Assembly (NCBI GenBank): GCA_903928365.1
Contig: CAIYQV010000265.1
Coordinates: forward strand, 1 to 7,580
Length of the DNA stretch: 7,580 nucleotides
Direction: 5' to 3'
Source: an uncultured Flavobacteriia bacterium
Lineage (GTDB): Bacteria > Bacteroidota > Bacteroidia > Flavobacteriales_D > Crocinitomicaceae
The translations under genes and the position numbers were made by a program. Below the pieces are notes generated by a model. It was not told the origin of the DNA. It did no database searches and worked only from the letters and a program-made list of their open reading frames with translations. This document shows positions 1-6,061 of this stretch, one piece after another (position 1 is the stretch's first letter; each line of letters begins with the position of its first letter).

Positions 1-83
1 GCCATAACGTGCTAAAATTGGTCTGCCAAAGATACTTAATGTATCAGGAACTCACACTTAATATCGAGCAATACCACGTTAAA

Positions 84-743
84 CTATCTGAAATGCCAAA
101 TTAAGCTTAGGCGTCCGCTCATATTGGAGATAGTAGTTTGGTAAGAATAGAATGGAATTAATCCAAGTTTATATTCCACCTTCCAACCAAGATATTGTTT
201 GCGCAACTTGAAAAAGTTTCCGACTGCAAGGCTGAACCCGGGATTTAATGGATTTGCCCAACTATGTTCTTTGAAGGTGTAAGTGCTATAAGTAAGATGC
301 CCGAGGCTGTCAATTTCACTCTGCGTTCGCGTGCCTTTTACAACAGACAAAGCAACAAAATCCAGAAAGCAGCCAGCCTGTAAAAAGGTCTTAATTTTTG
401 ATCCGACCATAATTCTTAAGTTCAATGGAATGGTGACTAAATGAGCCGAAAGGTTATTTGAACTGGTTGACGAGAAGTGGCCTTCATACAAATGACTTTT
501 AAAAGTCCTGTACAAATTGTATTCAAGTCCTGATTGCAGTTGAACCTTCTTTTCCATGGGTGAAGTAAAATAAATTCCGCCACCAAAACCCCCTCTTTGT
601 TCTTCGGAATCTTGAAATAGGAGTGACTGATTTACGTTTACCGAAATCTCATCTACAAAAGTCAGGATTGTAGTGTCCTGAGCAGAGACATGTCTGACAC
701 TCAACAACAAGACAAAAAGAGAGGATATTACAAGACAATTCAC
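84..743 (-). CDS. Outer-membrane beta-barrel protein, PorT-like, with uncertain N-terminus
   Basis: A 219-residue protein expected to sit in the outer membrane as a small beta-barrel; its cargo or partner is unknown. Residues 1-21 are a hydrophobic signal sequence with a likely signal peptidase I site after Val-Ser-Ala, leaving Gln-Asp as the mature N-terminus. Residues about 50-219 alternate hydrophobic and polar residues as barrel strands do. SGLEYNLYR (71-79), LVTIPLNLRI (102-111) and TFLQAGCFLDF (119-129) match the pattern of the PorT-like outer membrane beta-barrel family of Bacteroidota, and the chain ends on a strand, LSLIWHFR. It lies 108 bp downstream of another barrel gene on the same strand and may be co-transcribed. 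The start is a GTG, the only plausible start codon after an in-frame TGA seven codons upstream. The signal peptide lacks the usual Lys/Arg near its start, so the true N-terminus may differ or be damaged. Barrel assignment is fairly sure; function is unknown. Confidence 0.75.
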   Translation of the reverse strand: MNCLVISSLFVLLLSVRHVSAQDTTILTFVDEISVNVNQSLLFQDSEEQRGGFGGGIYFTSPMEKKVQLQSGLEYNLYRTFKSHLYEGHFSSTSSNNLSAHLVTIPLNLRIMVGSKIKTFLQAGCFLDFVALSVVKGTRTQSEIDSLGHLTYSTYTFKEHSWANPLNPGFSLAVGNFFKLRKQYLGWKVEYKLGLIPFYSYQTTISNMSGRLSLIWHFR

Positions 744-800
744 GAAGCAAGTTATACAAAATCTTCAAGATTGGAGCCCTTCGATAAAATGATCCTATTC

Positions 801-815
801 ATCTCTTACAGAGAT
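801..815. other. Small perfect hairpin in the gap between the two barrel genes
   Basis: ATCTCT and AGAGAT form a 6-bp stem with a 3-nt loop. Read on the plus strand it continues into a run of five T, like a weak terminator, but no plus-strand gene precedes it in the window. On the minus strand, where the neighbouring genes are read, it is preceded by A residues and lies in the leader of the 84-743 gene. The rest of the 744-851 gap has no recognisable promoter. The stem is short and AT-rich, so it may be chance. Confidence 0.2.
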
Positions 816-851
816 TTTTGGTTGCCAAACATCCTAACGTTTAAAGCTTGA

Positions 852-1712
852 TCAAAGTCGGTATTTCAATCCCAGAAAGGATGAGGAAACTACAGAGGTC
901 TGCACGTTGGAGTTAGTAAGTTGTTGAAATCTTAAAGTTGGTCTGAACTCCAAATGCAAGGCGGAGTGTGCAAAGATCGGGCGTTTTTTCCCTAAGGTTA
1001 GATCGATACCCATGGGAATGTATAGTTGACCTTGAAATGTTGATTTGTGTTTGAATATTTCTGTTTCAACAACATTGTTTTGTTGAAGTGTATATGTAGC
1101 GTAATCCTGTTCAAATTCCGTCATGGCAACGTGACTTACAACTGTTTTTGAATTCAAGGAGGCCGAACCTGAAATACCGAATCCACCGAAGAAATTGAGT
1201 CGTTGGTAATGCGTATTGAAGACCATAGAAACATCAAGTCCTACATGTTCCATTCGCGTATCTGCGAAGTAGGTTTCACTTCGGGTCGAGTCGATGAGAA
1301 ACGTTTCTCCGGTTGCAGATGAGGTTAAGGTATCGAATAATCCTGTTTGACTGGTTTCATGCCAGTAATAAGAGGTCGCTCCCCTCCCTTGGTACAAAAA
1401 GCCCAGCCTCAATATTCCGACACCGCTTTTGGGAGTCAAGCCGACATTTATACTGGACGCACCTGTTGTATTCCCGAAACCATGTTGCTTTTGACTTCCT
1501 GAAGCGGGAACAATAGCATCTTTAAGTATAAGGGATTCAGGTACAATTTGTTGATAGTCTTCCATACTCAGTTGAGCGATTCCTCCTCTTGTTGATCCAA
1601 GGAGTAAGGTCGCTTCAGATATTTTCCATTTACGTTTCAGACTGTCGGTAGATTGCGCTTGTGATGTGAAGCAGGATACGATGGATAGGGAGATTAAAAT
1701 GAACTTTTTCAT
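852..1712 (-). CDS. Putative outer-membrane beta-barrel protein
   Basis: A 286-residue exported protein with no family I can name. The ATG gives a textbook signal peptide: Met-Lys-Lys, a hydrophobic core (residues 4-14), then Ser-Gln-Ala-Gln with cleavage near residue 20. Cys14 after Ile-Val-Ser weakly resembles a lipobox, but the barrel-like remainder makes a lipoprotein less likely. From about residue 85 the chain alternates short strand-like segments rich in Gly and aromatics, for example VGILRLGFLYQGRG (98-111), LNFFGGFGISGSASL (172-186) and FQGQLYIPMGIDLTL (226-240). It ends SSSFLGLKYRL, a typical final barrel strand. Residues about 20-75 and 125-150 are less strand-like and could be plug or loop segments. 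No Shine-Dalgarno precedes the ATG, as is usual in Bacteroidota. It is the first gene of a same-strand pair with the 84-743 barrel and is divergent from the large T9SS cargo gene. Outer-membrane location is inferred from sequence pattern; transport, adhesion or structural roles are all possible. Confidence 0.7.
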   Translation of the reverse strand: MKKFILISLSIVSCFTSQAQSTDSLKRKWKISEATLLLGSTRGGIAQLSMEDYQQIVPESLILKDAIVPASGSQKQHGFGNTTGASSINVGLTPKSGVGILRLGFLYQGRGATSYYWHETSQTGLFDTLTSSATGETFLIDSTRSETYFADTRMEHVGLDVSMVFNTHYQRLNFFGGFGISGSASLNSKTVVSHVAMTEFEQDYATYTLQQNNVVETEIFKHKSTFQGQLYIPMGIDLTLGKKRPIFAHSALHLEFRPTLRFQQLTNSNVQTSVVSSSFLGLKYRL

Positions 1713-1796
1713 GGCGCGTGTTTTTTACAGAACGCCGTGCATTTGGTTTTTATTGTCAGGGCAATGAATATTCCGACAATCTTTAACTGTATTCCA

Positions 1797-1828
1797 ATTG
1801 TGGATACCATATTATTTCAGTATCTTGC
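1797..1828 (+). promoter_or_regulatory. Candidate Bacteroidota-type promoter for the T9SS cargo gene
   Basis: ATTG at 1797-1800 and TATCTTGC at 1821-1828 are separated by 20 bp. This resembles the -33 TTTG / -7 TAnnTTTG promoter of the phylum, but the -7 element is imperfect, appearing one T short of TATCTTTGC. It would put transcription start about 35-40 nt upstream of the ATG at 1872. It lies inside the 159-bp divergent gap (1713-1871). I see no equally good element facing the minus-strand gene. Confidence 0.4.
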
Positions 1829-1871
1829 TTCATCTGTAATGCAGAAATATGACCACTAACTATTTTGAATC

Positions 1872-4800
1872 ATGAAATACCTACTACTCACATTCTTGTC
1901 TTTGTGTCATTCGATCATAATTTCACAGGTGATCTATCCCGGTTCCGTGACCCTTGGAACTCCTGAAATGGTATTTGATTATTCTGTAGATAAATGCAAT
2001 ACAATCGATATTCCTGATGCCCCAGCACGAGTTTTTCGGGATGCCTCAGGAACGATCAATTTGATAGCCTCACATTACACAACCTGGCGAATGACAGGAA
2101 CTTCATTTAGTTCTTTAACTAAAGACTGTTCGCCAGTCATGACTTCTCATTTGGACACAGACCCTTCTAAATTCAATAACAATGAATGGATCGTCGCAAC
2201 ATACACGGAAGATGGCACGAATATACATGCCTTGGTGCATGATGAATATGTACCATGTGGCAACTGGAATAATTGCTGGTATAATGGGATAACCTACGTT
2301 TCATCAACGGATGGTGGTCAGAATTACACGCATTCAACTGCACCAAGTCATTTGGTTGCCGCTTCACCATACCAGTCGCCGTATCCCTCCACCCACACGC
2401 CTTTTGGCATATTTGGCGGATCGAATATTATTAAAAAAGATGGCTACTACTATGTGATGGTGCACCTTGAGGACCACTTGCTTCAGCAATGGGGAGTAGG
2501 ATTATTAAGAACCAATGACCTAAGTGATCCAACGAGTTGGCGAGGATGGGATGGTACAGGATTTAATGTGCAGTTTGTCAATCCTTACACGGCTTCCGGC
2601 TATAATACGGCAGATAAAATTCTAGAGCCTATTTCGAAGAATGAGATTGGTAAAATGTGCGCGAGCATTACCTACAATACTTATTTCGGAAAATATATGG
2701 TGGTGGACTTTACCTCTGGAATTGTTGACGGAGTTACCAAATATGGTTTTTTCTATTCATTATCCGATGATCTCATACATTGGTCAAATAAACGACTGAT
2801 TCTTCAAACCGCTTCAACCTGGGCGGCCGGAGGCTCATATTACCCTTCGATCATAGATCATAATGATGTTACAAGAAACTTTGAACAGGCAGGACAGAGT
2901 TGCTATCTCTACTACACCAAATGGAATTCAGGTACCTATGACAGAGATCTGATCCGAATTCCGATTACTTTTTCACAAACAACGGTAAATGGGTTTGTCG
3001 TAAATACTACCGGTGATGGTGATGATGCCACGCCTGGTGATGGTTTGTGCAAAACTACCGGTAATGTGTGCTCCCTGCGTGCAGCCATTCAAGAGGGGAA
3101 CGCGCGTCCACCTTACGATAACTATGATGTAACGGCTATACCGGTAACGTACAATATTCCGGGAAGTGGCGTACAAACCATCCAACCTTCTACGTATTTA
3201 ACAGAAATATTTTACCCTTTAGCCATCAATGGGTATACTCAAAGTGGTGCATCCGAGAATACAAATGCTTTCGAGTTGGGTATGAATACAGCCATTACCA
3301 TAAAACTCGATGCCATAAATGGTGGTGCCCATGCGCTGGCCTATCATTGTGGAAATAATACATTGCGTGGAATGTCAATTGTGAATGGGAATGTCGATAT
3401 CCTTTATGAACCGGGTTATTCCAAAAGTCGCAATAACAATCACATAGAAGGGTGTTTTCTTGGAATGGATACGGATGGTCTAACGGCAGTTCCGAGTTTG
3501 CTGAACATTTATAATCAAGATTCCATTTTTATTGGCGGCATAACGAATGCTTCGCGAAATCTTATTGGTGGAGGTGTCTATTTTAAAAAGTCTTCATCTG
3601 ATTTTATTTACGGGAATTATTTTGGTTCAACTGCAGATGGAATGAGTTCCAGTGGGGCCATTGCAAACAGCATTCAACTAGATGATTCCTGCAGCTTTGT
3701 AACAATTGGTGGTGCCGCCACAGGCGAAAAAAATCTTATTTCAGGAGGTATTCAAGGGGTCATCGTTAATGGTACGGAAACCTTTTCGAATTCAATTGTC
3801 TCGAATTACATCGGACTAGCAGCGGATGGAATTTCAGGTCTGGGTAATCAAAGTATTGGAATTGCATTAACTGGCGCAACGTATTCAAATAATATTTCCG
3901 GAAATACGATTGTAGCGAATTCGATAGATGAAGCTGGAATTTGGTTGGATAACACCTGGTCGAATAGTATAGTATCGAATTACATTGGTACAGATGTCAG
4001 TGAAACCGCTGTACTCGGAAATGGTGATGTTGGCACATTCAGCGGAGGAATTCTTTTAATGGGAGGTAGTCATGATAATACTATTGGTGGGATAAATCCT
4101 TCCGAAGGAAATGTCATTGCCAATAATAATTTTGGGATCATTCTTCAGCCAGACGCAGGCAATGGCAATATATTATTATCGAACTCCATTTATAATTCGA
4201 GTGAACTCGCTATCGATATCGAAGGTGATTATTCACCTCTTCCTAATGATAATCTTGATGCAGATACCGGTCCTAATGATTTGCAGAATTATCCTGTGAT
4301 TTCCAGTGCATATGTTACAGCAACACAAATTTCAATTAATGGAATACTCAACAGTAAAGCTTCACGAAACTTCACGATTCAATTTTTTGACAATGGATCT
4401 TGCAATGCTTCCGGAAATGGCGAAGGCAAAACACTTATAGGCAGCGATACAGTTACCACCAATGCCTCAGGAAATGCAACTATTTCCTCGCATTTCACCA
4501 CATCAATACCTGCCGGGCATCAAATCACTGCTTTGGCTACCGATCAAATCACATCTAGTACGTCTGAATTTTCGTTGTGTCATAGCACTCAATCGTCTAG
4601 TCCGCCACCTGTTCCATCAATATCGGCTAATGGGCCATTGAGTTTTTGTGCAGGAGGATCAGTCATACTGACCGCTAGCGCATCGTCAGCCTATCTATGG
4701 TCGACTGGTCAAACAACGCAATCGATTACGGTGAGTTCAAGCGGGCAATATTCGGTTACAGTGTATAATGCGCAAGGTCTTGGTTCAACGTCCTCCTCGA

Positions 4801-5930
4801 CAACAGTAACGGTCAATATTCCGCCAACGATAACGATTTCAGGTGTAACAAGTGTGTGTTCCGGTTCTTCTACAACGCTTACAGCTACTGGCGCCAACAC
4901 GTATTCATGGTCAGGCGGACCAGCTACTGCGTCATACAGTGTTACACCGGCAACAAGCACGACCTATGTGGTCACAGGAACCTCGAATGGTTGCACAGCT
5001 AGTATAAGCCAGTTTGTTACGGTTAATCCTCTCCCAAATATAAGCGCGGGAATAGATCAAAATATTTGTGAAGGAGATTCTGTAATACTTTCTGGAAGTG
5101 GAGGAGCAACCTACACGTGGAATAATTCCGTTGAGAACAATGTAAGTTTTTCTCCAACCATAACGGCAACCTATACGGTTATTGGAACAACATTAGGATG
5201 TACAGCAACAGATCAGGTGGTTGTTACTGTTCATCCGTTGCCATTGGTGGTAGCCAATGATGCAAGTGTCTGCGGCATGGAAACTGTCGTTTTGAATGCT
5301 ACAGGAGCAATTTCCTATTTATGGTCACCGTCAACGTATCTAAGTGCTTCTACAGGTGCCTTGGTAACGTTTACGCCAGGTTCTACTACCACATACACGG
5401 TTACAGGAACCTCCGCTTTCGGTTGTACTTCAGTTGATTCGTTAGTCGTAACCGTTTTTTCTTTGCCAAATATTCCTTTAATATCAGAGAGTTCATCAGT
5501 ATTGACTTCGTCACCGGAGCTTACCTATCAATGGTATTTGAATGGTACAGCGATCTCAGGAGCATCGGCACAAAGCTATACGCCTTTAGTATCAGGAGTC
5601 TATTCTGTTGCAGTAACTGATTCAAATGGTTGTGCCGCAATGTCAATAGATTTCCAATTTACGATTTCAGGATTGACGAAAACCCAATTGAATGACGTCA
5701 TCGAAATTGCTCCGAACCCGGGAAATGGATTGTTTTACATTAAAATGCAAACAGACGAATTCATTTCTTTACGTGTTACGGATTCTAAAGGAGCTCTGAT
5801 TTTAATTTCAGATACTTTTTCAAATACAATTGATTTATCTGATCAGACACCAGGACTGTATCACTGCAGAATTATCACCTCTAAAGGAACGTTGGTTAAA
5901 AAACTAGTCCTTACGGATGGTATGGAATAG
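1872..5930 (+). CDS. Large T9SS-secreted multidomain surface protein (propeller, CSLREA, beta-helix, Ig-like array, sorting tail)
   Basis: A 1352-residue exported protein. An in-frame TGA two codons upstream makes this ATG the first available start. Residues 1-19 are the signal peptide. Residues about 20-370 look like a beta-propeller of the sialidase/GH43 kind: an Asp-box SSTDGGQNY (144-152), a DGYYYVM blade strand (190-196), a DLSDPTSW motif (216-223), SDDLIHW (298-304) and CYLYYTKW (344-351). Catalytic residues cannot be assigned. Residues 374-411 form a CSLREA-type segment (GDGDDATPGDG, then VCSLRAAIQEGNA). Residues about 493-785 are right-handed beta-helix repeats, followed by the DADTGPNDLQNYPVI junction (796-810) and a beta-sandwich (about 810-905). 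Residues 914-1273 are five Ig-like modules. Residues 1277-1352 are a type A T9SS C-terminal domain: IEIAPNPGNG near its start, TPGLYHCRI, and KLVL near the end. Export through Sec and then T9SS to the cell surface is well supported. The ligand is unknown; glycan binding or breakdown and adhesion are the leading guesses. No linked gene clarifies its role. Confidence 0.9.
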   Translation: MKYLLLTFLSLCHSIIISQVIYPGSVTLGTPEMVFDYSVDKCNTIDIPDAPARVFRDASGTINLIASHYTTWRMTGTSFSSLTKDCSPVMTSHLDTDPSKFNNNEWIVATYTEDGTNIHALVHDEYVPCGNWNNCWYNGITYVSSTDGGQNYTHSTAPSHLVAASPYQSPYPSTHTPFGIFGGSNIIKKDGYYYVMVHLEDHLLQQWGVGLLRTNDLSDPTSWRGWDGTGFNVQFVNPYTASGYNTADKILEPISKNEIGKMCASITYNTYFGKYMVVDFTSGIVDGVTKYGFFYSLSDDLIHWSNKRLILQTASTWAAGGSYYPSIIDHNDVTRNFEQAGQSCYLYYTKWNSGTYDRDLIRIPITFSQTTVNGFVVNTTGDGDDATPGDGLCKTTGNVCSLRAAIQEGNARPPYDNYDVTAIPVTYNIPGSGVQTIQPSTYLTEIFYPLAINGYTQSGASENTNAFELGMNTAITIKLDAINGGAHALAYHCGNNTLRGMSIVNGNVDILYEPGYSKSRNNNHIEGCFLGMDTDGLTAVPSLLNIYNQDSIFIGGITNASRNLIGGGVYFKKSSSDFIYGNYFGSTADGMSSSGAIANSIQLDDSCSFVTIGGAATGEKNLISGGIQGVIVNGTETFSNSIVSNYIGLAADGISGLGNQSIGIALTGATYSNNISGNTIVANSIDEAGIWLDNTWSNSIVSNYIGTDVSETAVLGNGDVGTFSGGILLMGGSHDNTIGGINPSEGNVIANNNFGIILQPDAGNGNILLSNSIYNSSELAIDIEGDYSPLPNDNLDADTGPNDLQNYPVISSAYVTATQISINGILNSKASRNFTIQFFDNGSCNASGNGEGKTLIGSDTVTTNASGNATISSHFTTSIPAGHQITALATDQITSSTSEFSLCHSTQSSSPPPVPSISANGPLSFCAGGSVILTASASSAYLWSTGQTTQSITVSSSGQYSVTVYNAQGLGSTSSSTTVTVNIPPTITISGVTSVCSGSSTTLTATGANTYSWSGGPATASYSVTPATSTTYVVTGTSNGCTASISQFVTVNPLPNISAGIDQNICEGDSVILSGSGGATYTWNNSVENNVSFSPTITATYTVIGTTLGCTATDQVVVTVHPLPLVVANDASVCGMETVVLNATGAISYLWSPSTYLSASTGALVTFTPGSTTTYTVTGTSAFGCTSVDSLVVTVFSLPNIPLISESSSVLTSSPELTYQWYLNGTAISGASAQSYTPLVSGVYSVAVTDSNGCAAMSIDFQFTISGLTKTQLNDVIEIAPNPGNGLFYIKMQTDEFISLRVTDSKGALILISDTFSNTIDLSDQTPGLYHCRIITSKGTLVKKLVLTDGME
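3348..4226 (+). repeat. Degenerate beta-helix repeats with NYIG motif (protein level)
   Basis: Within the large cargo protein, a motif of the form Asn-Tyr-Ile/Phe-Gly-x-x-x-Asp/Ala-Gly recurs at residues 527-535, 581-590, 644-653 and 702-710, about 54-63 residues apart. Copies are separated by IGG...NLI/NVI stretches. This is the pattern of the widespread NYIGTD/CSLREA beta-helix proteins. Third and fourth copies share the nonapeptide NSIVSNYIG. Their DNA (3786-3814 and 3960-3988) is alike but differs in most of the codons just before the shared core, so the duplication is old. Confidence 0.75.
4611..5690 (+). repeat. Array of five Ig-like modules (protein level)
   Basis: Modules run at about residues 914-982, 983-1052, 1053-1121, 1122-1198 and 1199-1273. 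Each has an LTA/LNA-type strand, a Tyr-x-Trp-Ser-like core and a Tyr-x-Val-Thr end strand, separated by Pro-rich linkers such as NPLPNIS and HPLPLVV. Modules two, three and four each carry a cysteine pair (996/1041, 1066/1110, 1134/1185) that could form a disulfide across the fold. Module one keeps only Cys926 and module five only Cys1254. Such arrays act as stalks in Bacteroidota surface proteins. Confidence 0.75.
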
Positions 5931-6029
5931 TTTGGAAAATAAGTTTTATTCAGTTCGATAAATTTTTTGCAATCAGATCAGACTTGTCTTTCAACTAGTG
6001 TTTGTATAGTCGTTTTCGCCTGAATTCAC

Positions 6030-6037
6030 TATCTTCG
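6030..6037 (+). promoter_or_regulatory. Candidate -7 promoter element for ileS
   Basis: TATCTTCG matches the Bacteroidota TAnnTTTG -7 box except for one base and lies 24 bp before the ileS ATG, implying a leader of roughly 20 nt. A TTTG at 6001-6004 could be the -33 box, but its 25-bp spacing is longer than usual. The rest of the 131-bp gap (5931-6061) shows no clear terminator hairpin for the upstream gene. Confidence 0.4.
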
Positions 6038-6061
6038 CAACCGCAAATTTTTACGGAAGAC

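Noticed and set aside
31..45. Hairpin GATAC/GTATC as a terminator for the 84-743 gene
   Set aside because: The stem is only 5 bp and AT-rich with at most three T after it on the minus strand; chance is as likely. Nothing else is seen in 1-83.
1313..1516. Plus-strand open frame of 67 codons opposite the 852-1712 gene
   Set aside because: It is antisense to a convincing exported barrel gene, and its translation shows no domain, signal or family pattern.
84..1712. The two barrels as PorP/SprF-type T9SS partners of the cargo
   Set aside because: PorP/SprF-like proteins are typically longer and associate with type B tails; the cargo here has a type A tail, and the barrels lack clear PorP/SprF features.
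4709..4960. Minus-strand open frame of 83 codons inside the Ig-like array
   Set aside because: It is opposite Ser/Thr/Val-rich codons of the large cargo gene, whose composition opens antisense frames; no family pattern is seen.
5931..6061. T-box or other tRNA-sensing leader before ileS
   Set aside because: The gap is only 131 bp, the candidate -7 box leaves a leader of about 20 nt, and no T-box core or terminator hairpin is visible.
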